A stretch of DNA of 64,000 bases, taken from positions 62,001-126,000 of the forward strand of contig JAHRAQ010000013.1 of assembly GCA_020027205.1 (NCBI GenBank). The letters run 5' to 3'. The translations under genes and the position numbers were made by a program. Shown here in pieces: positions 9,082 to 17,100 of this stretch. The stretch is from Nitrospirales bacterium (GTDB lineage Bacteria > Nitrospirota > Nitrospiria > Nitrospirales > UBA8639). The notes beneath the pieces are model-generated. The model ran no database searches and was not told the DNA's origin. It saw only the letters and a program-made list of their open reading frames with translations. How positions within the stretch are numbered: the first letter of the stretch is position 1; each line of letters opens with the position of its first letter.

Positions 9082-9952
9082 CATTTTCCTCCTGTCTTTG
9101 GCTCATCAGATGACCCAACCGTTTCTTCATGGTTCTGACGGCTTCCCGGCTTTCGTCAATCAGCACGCACCGCCTTCCGTGTCGCAGCGCCGCTTCTCCG
9201 GTCGTGCCGCTGCCAGCGAAAAAATCCAACACCGCGTCGCCGGCGTTTGAATGCACGCGCACGATCCGTTCGACAATCGACAACGGCTTCTGTGTGGGAT
9301 ACCCGGTTTTTTCTTTGCCGTTGGTGGGCACAATCGTATGCCACCACGTATCGGTCGGCGTTTTGCCGCGAGCCGCTTTCGCCGGTCCCACCAGTCCGGG
9401 CGCCATATACGGAATGCGGTCAATGGCGTCGTAGTTGAAAATATATCTGTCGGGGTCTTTCACAAACCAGTAGATGGTATCGTGCTTGGCCGACCATTTT
9501 CTTCTGGAGCGCGCGCCATAGTCATACGCCCAGATAATTTCGTTCAGGCAATGCGCCGGCCCGCCGAAAATCTCTTCGAGCAACAATCGGCACCGCGCCG
9601 ACTCCCGCCAGTCAATGTGAAAAAACAAACTGCCGGTGGGCGTCAAAATCCGGCGGGCCTCAACCAGACGCGGACGCAAAAACCCCATGTAATCGGCAAA
9701 CGAGTCGGCGTAGCCCGTCGTCCCCGTCACCACGGTTTGATACGACTTGCCGCCAAACCCGACGCGGTCCGCCTCGTCCGCATTGGTGACGGACGTCGTT
9801 GTGACGCGTGTGCGTGCCTGCGTCCTGCCGGTGTTAAACGGAGGGTCAATATACACCAGAGACACCGACGCCGACGCCATCCGCTCCAGCACGGGTAAAT
9901 TATCGCCGTGGATAATCCGGCACGTGTCGTTCTTCGGCGAGTGATTCGACAT
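8993..9952 (-). CDS. Site-specific DNA methyltransferase (probably N6-adenine)
   Basis: A 319-residue AdoMet-dependent DNA methyltransferase. The catalytic motif IV is DPPFN (Asp36) near the N-terminus. The AdoMet-binding FxGxG motif (FFAGSGTTGEAA) lies in the C-terminal third, the beta-group order. DPPF rather than SPP(Y/W) points to adenine N6 methylation. TGYPTQKPLS is another conserved element of the family. The C-terminal roughly 30 residues are encoded by DNA that also encodes the start of the endonuclease. With that gene it forms a compact two-gene restriction-modification unit on the minus strand. Confidence 0.9.
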   Translation of the reverse strand: MSNHSPKNDTCRIIHGDNLPVLERMASASVSLVYIDPPFNTGRTQARTRVTTTSVTNADEADRVGFGGKSYQTVVTGTTGYADSFADYMGFLRPRLVEARRILTPTGSLFFHIDWRESARCRLLLEEIFGGPAHCLNEIIWAYDYGARSRRKWSAKHDTIYWFVKDPDRYIFNYDAIDRIPYMAPGLVGPAKAARGKTPTDTWWHTIVPTNGKEKTGYPTQKPLSIVERIVRVHSNAGDAVLDFFAGSGTTGEAALRHGRRCVLIDESREAVRTMKKRLGHLMSQRQEENDEQQRIQAVSKDSGQTALDLCEESPSVGG

Positions 9953-9995
9953 CACGTCATTGACCTGGACGGCGGCCGGGAACCACGCGCAACGC

Positions 9996-10274
9996 TCACG
10001 GGTTATGCCACATGGCGCCTTCGTATTCGGGATTGAACTGGTGCGTCAGTTTCACCACGTCGCCGTCGTTCACCGGCGAGTCCAGCGTGCTGACTTTCTG
10101 ATTGACCGTGACCATCAACTCGCCCTTGCGCAGAAACGGCAACAGCCCACCCAGAGCGTCGGGGTTACCCTCCAGCAATTCCCGCACGCTCACCGGCCCG
10201 GCAACGTCGCACTGTATTTCCGAATCGTCCACGCACGGCAGCAACGTCTGACCAAACACGCGTATCGTGACCAT
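9996..10274 (-). CDS. MoaD/ThiS-like ubiquitin-fold protein without GG tail
   Basis: A 92-residue protein with the beta-grasp pattern of MoaD/ThiS proteins: an N-terminal VTIRVFGQTLL strand, a helix with VRELLEGNP, then LMVTVNQKV and the VNDGDVVKLTHQF turn. Sulphur carriers end in Gly-Gly; this protein ends in EGAMWHNP, so it cannot be thiocarboxylated in the usual way. A strong AAGGAGG lies 9 bases before the ATG. It sits between scpB and the methyltransferase with no molybdopterin or thiamine gene adjacent. It may be a structural or regulatory beta-grasp protein. Confidence 0.75.
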   Translation of the reverse strand: MVTIRVFGQTLLPCVDDSEIQCDVAGPVSVRELLEGNPDALGGLLPFLRKGELMVTVNQKVSTLDSPVNDGDVVKLTHQFNPEYEGAMWHNP

Positions 10275-10495
10275 GGGTGCGGGCCTCCTTTTTTGTCACA
10301 CTGGTACGTCGGACTCACGGCTGGCTTGAGCGTCCACATTCGATTCAAAACGGTGTCGCAAATCCACGCCAAGGGCAGACGTGTTACCGGGACGCAGGAG
10401 TTCCACCTATCATCCACCGTTCACGCGCCGGCGGACGCACGACAACGGGAAAAGGGGTGTGCCGAAGCGAAAGAGCACGCGGCGGGACAACACGC

Positions 10496-11290
10496 TCAAG
10501 CCATGGAAGAATCCAGGCGACTGACAATCGGCTCCTGCGCATCCCGCTCGCCGTCGTCCGCGGCGGCGTCCGCCGCCTGTGCGCCGGGCCGGCCGTTGGA
10601 CGCCGGGGCGTCGTCAAACAAACGGGCGGCATCCTCCTGCCCCAGGGCATTGAACTCCCGCAGGGACGGCAAATCCCGGAGGTCCCGAAGTCCGAATTTT
10701 CGGAGAAAGGTCCTGGACGTGCCGTACATGATGGGCCGGCCGGGAATATCTTTTCGCCCGACGATGCGAATGAGTTTATGGTCAAGCAGGGTCCGCAACA
10801 CGCCCGACGTTTCCACGCCGCGCAGGTGTTCAATGTCGGCGCGCACAATCGGCTGCCGGTAGGCAATGATGGCCAGAGTCTCCAACGCGGACCGCGACAC
10901 TCTCGCGGAGGCTTTGATCGTCATGAGTTTCGTAATCCACGGCGCGCAGTCGGGCTGCGTCATCATGAGGTATCCGCCGGCCAACTCGGCAATGTGGACG
11001 CCGCGGTCTTCCCGGTCATAGTCCTGCCGAACCGCTTGCAGGGCGGCCTGCACCGTCTCCTTCGACGGCCCGGCCAGCACCTCGACTATTTTCTCGAGAG
11101 GAAGAGGGTCGCGGGACACGAACAACAGGGCCTCGATGATCCCCTTGAGTTCGTGCTCCCCGCACGGCGCCGACAACCCGGCGCTCTCCCCGGAACACTC
11201 GGCGGCCACGTCCTCTTCCCCGGACTCGCGCGGGCACTCCGCGGTCACATCATCGGTCACTCCGTTCGTATCAGGGGATTCCGTTCCCAC
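10496..11290 (-). CDS. scpB: Segregation and condensation protein B
   Basis: Subunit of the SMC-ScpA-ScpB condensin-like complex that compacts and segregates the chromosome. The winged-helix core is clear: IIEALLFVSRDPL, then ALETLAIIAYRQPI and the conserved RGVETSGVLRTLL. The core is flanked by a Glu/Cys-containing acidic N-terminal extension (about 45 residues) and an Ala/Asp-rich C-terminal tail, making it longer (264) than the usual 190-200 residues. It starts with GTG 11290, 5 bases after GGAGG, and overlaps the end of scpA by 20 bases, so the pair is translationally linked. Confidence 0.95.
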   Translation of the reverse strand: MGTESPDTNGVTDDVTAECPRESGEEDVAAECSGESAGLSAPCGEHELKGIIEALLFVSRDPLPLEKIVEVLAGPSKETVQAALQAVRQDYDREDRGVHIAELAGGYLMMTQPDCAPWITKLMTIKASARVSRSALETLAIIAYRQPIVRADIEHLRGVETSGVLRTLLDHKLIRIVGRKDIPGRPIMYGTSRTFLRKFGLRDLRDLPSLREFNALGQEDAARLFDDAPASNGRPGAQAADAAADDGERDAQEPIVSRLDSSMA

Positions 11291-12098
11291 TGGAGCCTCC
11301 GTTGGTCAAAGGATTGTCGGAATTCGTGTCCCGCGACGGATCAGGATCACGCTCAAGTTGTCCCGCGAGAAACGTGCGGGTGATGCGAATGGGGCCGAAC
11401 AAATCCGCCTGATACATACGAACCAGTTTCATCCGCACCAGTTCCAGCAACGCCAAAAACGTGACAATCACCATCAATCGACTGGTCATGCCGTCAAACA
11501 ACGCCGCGAAGGTCAGGGCCGGAGTGTCTTCCAGTCGTTCGATGACGCTATTGATGCGATCCTGCACGGTGACGGTATCCGGCGTAATCTCGAGCATCAT
11601 GTCGGCGTCCGTCCGCGCCAGGATGTCCTGCAACGCGCCAAGCAGGTCCGACAGGGTCACGGCCTCGTCGGCAAACACTTCCCGGATCGGTTGGGCCGGT
11701 TCGAGATCCCGTTGGAACATCTGCCGCCACAGTTTTTCCTGATCGGACAATCGGCCGGCCGCTTCTTTAAACTGCTGATATTCGACAAGCCGGCGCACCA
11801 ACTCACTCCGCGGGTCCTCGCCTTCCTCATCTCCCGGCTCCGGCTCCTCCTCCACGGGGAGCAGCATCCGGGATTTAATGTGAATCAGCGTGGCGGCCAT
11901 GACCAGAAACTCTCCGGCCAAAGAAAGATTGAGCGCCTTCATGGCCTGAAGCGATTCAAGATACTGCCGGGTAATCAGGGCAATGGGAATATCATAAATG
12001 TCGATCTCATGTTTTCGAATGAGGTGCAACAGAAGATCCATCGGCCCGGTAAAGGCCTCAAGTTTCACCTCATAGGCAAGTGTGGCCTGTTCTTCCAT
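11271..12098 (-). CDS. scpA: Segregation and condensation protein A
   Basis: Kleisin subunit that bridges the SMC heads. The N-terminal motif YEVKLEAFTGPMDLLLHLIRK and the IYDIPIALITRQYL segment are diagnostic. The acidic linker (VEEEPEPGDEEGEDP) and the C-terminal winged-helix segment (FLALLELVRMKLVRMYQ) are intact. The 275-residue length is normal. The gene is first in a two-gene scpA-scpB unit on the minus strand with overlapping ends. Confidence 0.96.
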   Translation of the reverse strand: MEEQATLAYEVKLEAFTGPMDLLLHLIRKHEIDIYDIPIALITRQYLESLQAMKALNLSLAGEFLVMAATLIHIKSRMLLPVEEEPEPGDEEGEDPRSELVRRLVEYQQFKEAAGRLSDQEKLWRQMFQRDLEPAQPIREVFADEAVTLSDLLGALQDILARTDADMMLEITPDTVTVQDRINSVIERLEDTPALTFAALFDGMTSRLMVIVTFLALLELVRMKLVRMYQADLFGPIRITRTFLAGQLERDPDPSRDTNSDNPLTNGGSSGNGIP

Positions 12099-12235
12099 CG
12101 CACCACCACCGTCACGCCGTGCCGGACAAGAAGCCCATCCTTCACAACCCCGCCACGATGCGTCGATATACCACTTTTAGGGGTAACTGGCAACAAAAAC
12201 TTCCATATATTGTGGATTGTAAAGAATCCCAAAGG

Positions 12236-13312
12236 TCAGCGAGTCCGGCGCTTCCACGCCAGCAGACCCAGGCACAGGAGCGCCAGAAGACCAACAGCAA
12301 GCCAGTACGCCGGGTTCCGCAGACCCGACGCCGCTTCCCCGCCCGGTTCTGGAATCTCGACACCGGAAATCCGCCGTGGTGTTTCAAACACGGCGTCTCG
12401 AAAATCCGTGCCGCCGCCAAACCGCGCGGCGGTAAAGTCCGCCGTGGCGCGAAACCGCGCTCGCCGAAAATTCGCCTTCTCCTGAAAATCGGTGAATCGA
12501 AAATACACTTCCCGCTCAAACCGCGCGGCGGAAAAATTTGACGCGCGGTGAAACCGGCTTCCGGAAAACCCCGTCCCCTGCGCAAAACGCGCGCGTGAAA
12601 ACTCCGCGTCCTCCGCAAACGACACCTCCAGAAACTCCGCCAGCCCCGGAAACGCCGCCCCCGCAAACGCGGCCTTCCCCAAAAACCTGGCTTGATGAAA
12701 CCGGGAATGCGTCCCGAAATTCGTTCGCGTAAAGTCGGCGTCTCCGGCAAAGACGGCTCGAATAAAAAACCCCTCATGCCCGATACGCATCCCGGAAAAA
12801 TCAGCGTGATCCAGAAACACCATCCGCGAAAAATCCACGGCGCGCCGAACGACCGTTCCCCGCATCCCGACCGGCCCCCGAACCAGCACATACCCCGTCT
12901 CTCCGAGACGGGTCGCCAGCACCCCTCGCACCTCGACGTCCTCAAGAATGAACGGCCCATGGATCACGCGCGCCGCCGACACGCGTTCTTCTTCGAGCCG
13001 TTTGACAATCGCCGGCACCCCAATCCGATTCGCCTCAACCGGCGTCAGGGGCAACCGATCAAAGAAGAGATCTCCCGTCAGCACGACGCCTTTCAAATCC
13101 ACACCCTTGCCCCGCCGCAACGCCTCAAGCACGTCATCCGCCGACACGGAAAACGCGTCCCGGTCTTCCTCGAGACAACGTCCTTTCAAATGACGCACCA
13201 TCACCGTTGCGTCAACGCCCTCGTCAATCCGGCACGGCCCCCAGGACATCCCCGACGCCGCAATCCCCAGCGCCGCGCACAGGAGGCCCGCGCACCACGC
13301 GGGGCGCGACAT
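12236..13312 (-). CDS. Exported pentapeptide-repeat-like protein with C-terminal membrane anchor
   Basis: A 358-residue protein. A signal peptide (about residues 1-23, start at ATG 13312) is followed by a 130-residue region of unknown fold. A long Phe ladder follows (roughly residues 150-310), in which Phe recurs at alternating +5 and +6 spacing, for example FSRARFAQGTGFSGSRF. That is the 11-residue variant of the pentapeptide beta-helix. The end carries IPEPGG, a hydrophobic helix and a basic KRRTR tail, so the helix is probably held at a membrane. No Shine-Dalgarno supports either the ATG or an in-frame GTG at 13348. The function is not known. Confidence 0.75.
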   Translation of the reverse strand: MSRPAWCAGLLCAALGIAASGMSWGPCRIDEGVDATVMVRHLKGRCLEEDRDAFSVSADDVLEALRRGKGVDLKGVVLTGDLFFDRLPLTPVEANRIGVPAIVKRLEEERVSAARVIHGPFILEDVEVRGVLATRLGETGYVLVRGPVGMRGTVVRRAVDFSRMVFLDHADFSGMRIGHEGFFIRAVFAGDADFTRTNFGTHSRFHQARFLGKAAFAGAAFPGLAEFLEVSFAEDAEFSRARFAQGTGFSGSRFHRASNFSAARFEREVYFRFTDFQEKANFRRARFRATADFTAARFGGGTDFRDAVFETPRRISGVEIPEPGGEAASGLRNPAYWLAVGLLALLCLGLLAWKRRTR

Positions 13313-13414
13313 GACCGGACAACGACGCGAAGGCAGGGGGAATCTCACCTGACAACAGGGTGTGCGGACGGCGACGGAATTTGGGGAAATATTCCGGCCC
13401 GCGCGAACGCGAAC

Positions 13415-14068
13415 TTACGGCCGCGGCTCTTTCGGGGCGCGGGAATCCTCTTTGCCGTCCCGCCCTTGATGGGTACGCTGTTTCTCAACGTCCTGAATCG
13501 TTCGGGGAGGGAGGGCCTCGACGTTGTCGCCCTCACGCCAATTGACCGGCGTGGCGCAGGAACGTTTCTCGGCCGTTTGAAGCGCCGAAACCAGCCGAAG
13601 GACTTCATCCACGTTGCGGCCAACGTTCATCGGGTAACAGAGCAACCCACGAATCACGCGCTTGGGATCAATCACAAACAACGCGCGAACCGTGGCGATC
13701 GTGCTCGCATCCGGATGGATCATGCCATACAGCCGGGACACCCGCATATCAACGTCCGCCACCAGGGGATACGGGACCGTCACCCCCGTCGTCTGTCGCA
13801 TGGCGTCGATCCAGGCCAGATGGGAGTGGACGCTGTCCACGCTGATGCCGAGAAGTTTCACGCCCCTTTTTTTAAAATCCTGATTCCGCCGCGCAAACTC
13901 CATCAATTCCGTGGCGCAAACCGGCGTAAAATCGGCGACATGAGAGAAGAAGACAACCCAGTCCTGCTCCTGCCACGCGCTGAATTCGAATTCCCTGGCG
14001 GACGTCGTCGCCGCGCGAAAATCCCTGGCTCGTTCCCCGATGCGCGGCAACCCCGTGTCTTCAGACAT
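13415..14068 (-). CDS. Peroxiredoxin, Prx6 / 1-Cys-like subfamily
   Basis: Thiol peroxidase that reduces hydrogen peroxide and organic peroxides. The peroxidatic Cys51 sits in FTPVCATEL after the FFSH segment. The active-site Arg is in the RALFVIDP region, and the long C-terminal arm includes ATPVNW and GDNVEALPP, a signature of the Prx6/archaeal Tpx type. Two further cysteines (LLCYP and RSCATP) could resolve the oxidised form. The 217-residue length is normal for the subfamily. The start is fixed by AAGGAGG 6 bases before the ATG. The tail after residue 195 is Lys/Arg/Glu-rich and poorly conserved in appearance. Confidence 0.93.
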   Translation of the reverse strand: MSEDTGLPRIGERARDFRAATTSAREFEFSAWQEQDWVVFFSHVADFTPVCATELMEFARRNQDFKKRGVKLLGISVDSVHSHLAWIDAMRQTTGVTVPYPLVADVDMRVSRLYGMIHPDASTIATVRALFVIDPKRVIRGLLCYPMNVGRNVDEVLRLVSALQTAEKRSCATPVNWREGDNVEALPPRTIQDVEKQRTHQGRDGKEDSRAPKEPRP

Positions 14069-14227
14069 GCACGCCTCCTTTTTCACCCTGTATTCTTGCC
14101 GGGGCACGCCGGCGCATCACACCGGAACTGCCGGGAAGCAACGGCCCGCGTGCCGATGTCAAGCGCCGGCGCAATGCACGTTTCACGAAAACGCGGGCGA
14201 GCCGCGACGGCGTCCGGCTAACGCGCC

Positions 14228-14932
14228 CTACCATCGGCCGGACCGGTCATCCTCTTCCGTGTCGGCGTCGGCATCCTCCCGGAAATATTTCTCGGTTCCC
14301 AACTCTTCAGGCAAATCGTCTTCGGTCACTTCATCATCACTGTCTTCCGTCATCGCGCCAAAGCCCGACTCGTCATCAAAGGCTTCCGTAATGTCCTTGG
14401 ACATATCGTCATCAAGGTCGGAGGAAAACTCCTCGCCAATGTCGTCCTCAAATCCCGGCAAACCCGATTCCAGCGTTTCGGGGCCCACGTCCACGGATTG
14501 AGGCATCTTTTCCATGTCCTCGGAAGACGGGCGCATCGCGGACGCCGCGGGTACGGCCACGGACTTTCCTGGGGAAGATTTGGCGACCCCGGTTTTGCGA
14601 ACCGTCTTTTTCTTCTTGACGGCATGGACTCGTCGCACAGGTTTCCGGCGCGTTTTCATCGCCGCCTTTTTCTTTCCCTTCGCCGTCGTTTTCCGTTTTG
14701 CTTTGGCCCTGGACGTGCCGGCTCTGGACGTTTTGGCTTTGGGCCTGGCCTTAACTTTAGTCCTGACTCCGGATTTCTTCTTTGCCTTCGCCGCCTTCGC
14801 TTTGGCTTTTGACATGCCGGACCTGGACCTCGCGCCTTTGGCTTTGCCCCTGGCCTTTCCTCCAGACCTGGATGCGGACTTTACAGCCTTTTTCTTTCCG
14901 GCCTTCGATTTTTTCCGGGCTGTCTTTGCCAT
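14228..14932 (-). CDS. Histone-H1-like basic/acidic protein
   Basis: A 234-residue low-complexity protein. Residues 1-130 are dominated by Lys, Ala, Arg and Ser (MAKTARKKSKAGKKK and repeats of KAK, KKK, RAK), like the C-terminal tail of eukaryotic histone H1 or the bacterial Hc1/AlgP type. The last 90 residues are strongly acidic (EDDIGEEFSSDLDDD and similar). The basic part should bind DNA or RNA; the acidic tail could modulate that or bind partners. The start at 14932 follows AGGAGG. It diverges from the cyclophilin gene. Family assignment is by composition only. Confidence 0.7.
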   Translation of the reverse strand: MAKTARKKSKAGKKKAVKSASRSGGKARGKAKGARSRSGMSKAKAKAAKAKKKSGVRTKVKARPKAKTSRAGTSRAKAKRKTTAKGKKKAAMKTRRKPVRRVHAVKKKKTVRKTGVAKSSPGKSVAVPAASAMRPSSEDMEKMPQSVDVGPETLESGLPGFEDDIGEEFSSDLDDDMSKDITEAFDDESGFGAMTEDSDDEVTEDDLPEELGTEKYFREDADADTEEDDRSGRW

Positions 14933-15150
14933 TTCCCTGCCCTCCTGAATGCCGGCGTTGTCACGACCGTCCACAACAATTCCGGCTAAGGGTATACACC
15001 TATCAACCGACGCCGAACGAATCCCCTCTATCACGGACTGGGATCAAGTTGCAACAGGGAACTTGAGAGCGGGAATGTCGCACCGACCGGCCCGTTGCGA
15101 CGGGCCGCGTCGACATCGACAACGCGGCCCGTCCGTCACCACGGGGCAGG

Positions 15151-15180
15151 TTGCCGGTGGTCCGGCCCCCCTGTTACATT
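15151..15180 (+). promoter_or_regulatory. Candidate promoter of the cyclophilin gene
   Basis: TTGCCG (15151-15156), 18-bp spacer and TACATT (15175-15180). The predicted transcription start coincides with the ATG at 15187, which has no Shine-Dalgarno, so translation may be leaderless. Confidence 0.45.
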
Positions 15181-15186
15181 CGGCCG

Positions 15187-15717
15187 ATGAGCGCGCCCGT
15201 CGTCTTGCGAAAAAAAAATCCCAAAGTTGTCATCACCACCCGATTCGGCGCAATCGCGATCCGTTTTTTCACCGACGTGGCCCCGCGCCACGTGGACAAC
15301 TTTCTGAACCTGGCCGCCATGGGATTCTACAACGGGACCACGTTTCACCGGGTCATTCCGGGGTTCATCATCCAGGGCGGCGACCCCCTAAGCAAAGAAC
15401 CGGATCGAACCCTGCATGGCACCGGGGGACCGGGCTTCAGCCTGACGCCGGAGCCCAGCGACCGGCCGCATCGCCGGGGCACGCTGTCCATGGCCAAAAT
15501 GCCCAGGAACGAGGATCGGACTCGCGACATCAACGATAACGGGTCACAGTTTTTTATTTGCGTGGAGGATACGAGCAGCCTGGATCGAACCTACACCGTC
15601 TTCGGAAAAATCATCAACGGCATGGACGTGGTGGACGCCATTGCGTCCGCGGACCGGGACCCCGCCGACAACCCGCTGAACCCCGTCCCCATGACGGTGC
15701 GCGTGGAAGAAGCCTAA
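15187..15717 (+). CDS. Peptidyl-prolyl cis-trans isomerase, cyclophilin type
   Basis: Cytoplasmic cyclophilin of 176 residues that catalyses proline isomerisation during folding. The catalytic Arg lies in FHRVIPGFIIQGGDP, and GSQFFIC and the VFGKIINGMDVVD strand are conserved. No signal peptide is present. The usual MAM segment reads LSMAKMPRNEDRTRD, with a short insertion before GSQFF. The ATG at 15187 has no Shine-Dalgarno; a promoter ending seven bases upstream suggests leaderless expression. Its neighbours are the divergent histone-like gene and the convergent Memo-like gene. Confidence 0.93.
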   Translation: MSAPVVLRKKNPKVVITTRFGAIAIRFFTDVAPRHVDNFLNLAAMGFYNGTTFHRVIPGFIIQGGDPLSKEPDRTLHGTGGPGFSLTPEPSDRPHRRGTLSMAKMPRNEDRTRDINDNGSQFFICVEDTSSLDRTYTVFGKIINGMDVVDAIASADRDPADNPLNPVPMTVRVEEA

Positions 15718-15749
15718 GAACCCGCGCGACAGTGCCGGCGGTACGCGGC

Positions 15750-17012
15750 TTAGAAAAACGACGCGCTGGCGCAGGTGATGGTGGAGTTGAATTGATCCAC
15801 GATCTCCCGGTCGTAACGCAGGACTTCCCCTTTGGCCCCGTCCAGCAATCGCAACAGAAGATAAATCGCCGAAAAGCCGAGGACGTGACGCCGGTCGCCT
15901 TCCTTCGCAAGAAAATTGGCAAAGCCGCGGGCATCGACGTTTTCCACCAACTTCAGCATTTCCAGGTCAGACTGCATACATCGGTGAAAGGAAAAATCCG
16001 TGGGCGCCTTGTTGTCGCCGTAGCGCAGGCCGATGTGCGCGAGGTTCGCGCCGGCGATGAGACACACCCGGTGCCCCGATGCGGCAATGGCCTCCCGCAA
16101 CACGGACACAAACCGCTCGATGCGGTCGGCAACGTCCCGGTGCGCGGAATCCAGCACGCTGTCGGGCGGGAAGGACGACAGGACCGGCACCATCGAAAGA
16201 GGCGAACCGGCGGATGACGCACCGGCGGGTGACACGCCGGCGGTTTCCTGCAGAAACGGCAACTGAAATTCGATGCTGTGCTCTTTCTGGTGCCGGAACT
16301 CATCTGCGAACCACGCGTCTTCGCCGTTGGACTTGAGCGCATCCATGATCGGACGGTTCACCGGCACCACCCCCAGCGGCGTTTCGAAATTTTTATCCGT
16401 CACCGAAACCGGGCCGGCCAGCCCGGCGTGGGCCACGCCGAAAATAACATAGACGTCCGGTGAGTCCGCCTCCCGCAATTCCTTGTAGGCCCACGCATAA
16501 AGCGGGCCGGCCTCTTTCACGTCGTAATTCGGCGCCACCAACCCCTTGATCGCCTTTCCCTTGTTCTCTGAGGGGGCGTCCCCCGGCCCTTCTTTGGCCG
16601 TAAAAAATCCGGCAATCTGCGTGCGCAACTTTTCCGGATCGTCTTCGTAACTCTTGCCGGCGAATTGCGGTTTGCGCGCGGGCGCGTCCCGGTAGGATTG
16701 GACGGCCGCCGCTTTTGCCGTTTCACAACGGGGACCTTCGAGGAACAGTTTGTGATCCAAGTCGGCAATCAGTTGTTCGAGTTTGGCCGGCATCAGAAAC
16801 TCGCCGTACTTTTTCAGATATTCCATGCCGATCTGCTCCGGGGAATGTTCCCCGTCCAGAAATTGAAACAGATAAAACAGGTTGAGCGGAATAATGAGCC
16901 GCTCGTCGCTCAATCCCGACTGATCCCACAGGACAATATAATGCTCCTCGCCCTGCTTCAGGGGTGAATACTGGATATTGCGAAGCGCCGGATAGGGTTT
17001 GGGATTGCTCAT
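15750..17012 (-). CDS. AmmeMemoRadiSam system protein B (Memo-like) with N-terminal extension
   Basis: A 420-residue protein of the Memo family, a fold related to extradiol dioxygenases. Residues about 20-110 look like a PqqD-type winged-helix domain (IPLNLFYLFQFLDGEHSPEQI). The Memo domain begins near residue 155. Conserved pieces are YAWAYKEL, FGVAHAGLAGP, HSIEFQLPFLQ and LIAGANLAHIG. At the first metal-ligand position, where relatives have a His (PHxD), this protein has Asn162 (APNYD). The AMMECR1 and radical SAM partners are not adjacent. It has its own promoter (17036-17065), so it is not simply the tail of the opp operon. Confidence 0.82.
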   Translation of the reverse strand: MSNPKPYPALRNIQYSPLKQGEEHYIVLWDQSGLSDERLIIPLNLFYLFQFLDGEHSPEQIGMEYLKKYGEFLMPAKLEQLIADLDHKLFLEGPRCETAKAAAVQSYRDAPARKPQFAGKSYEDDPEKLRTQIAGFFTAKEGPGDAPSENKGKAIKGLVAPNYDVKEAGPLYAWAYKELREADSPDVYVIFGVAHAGLAGPVSVTDKNFETPLGVVPVNRPIMDALKSNGEDAWFADEFRHQKEHSIEFQLPFLQETAGVSPAGASSAGSPLSMVPVLSSFPPDSVLDSAHRDVADRIERFVSVLREAIAASGHRVCLIAGANLAHIGLRYGDNKAPTDFSFHRCMQSDLEMLKLVENVDARGFANFLAKEGDRRHVLGFSAIYLLLRLLDGAKGEVLRYDREIVDQFNSTITCASASFF

Positions 17013-17035
17013 GCGTTCCTTCACGCCAACGTCGA

Positions 17036-17065
17036 ATTATACGAATCGACGTTCCCCGCCCGCAA
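17036..17065 (-). promoter_or_regulatory. Promoter of the Memo-like gene
   Basis: On the minus strand, TTGCGG (17065-17060), 18-bp spacer and a perfect TATAAT (17041-17036). The predicted start near 17029 leaves a leader of about 16 bases carrying AAGGA before the ATG at 17012. Confidence 0.7.
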
Positions 17066-17100
17066 GGCCGGTGCGCGCGGTCACGCCCCCGGACGACGGC

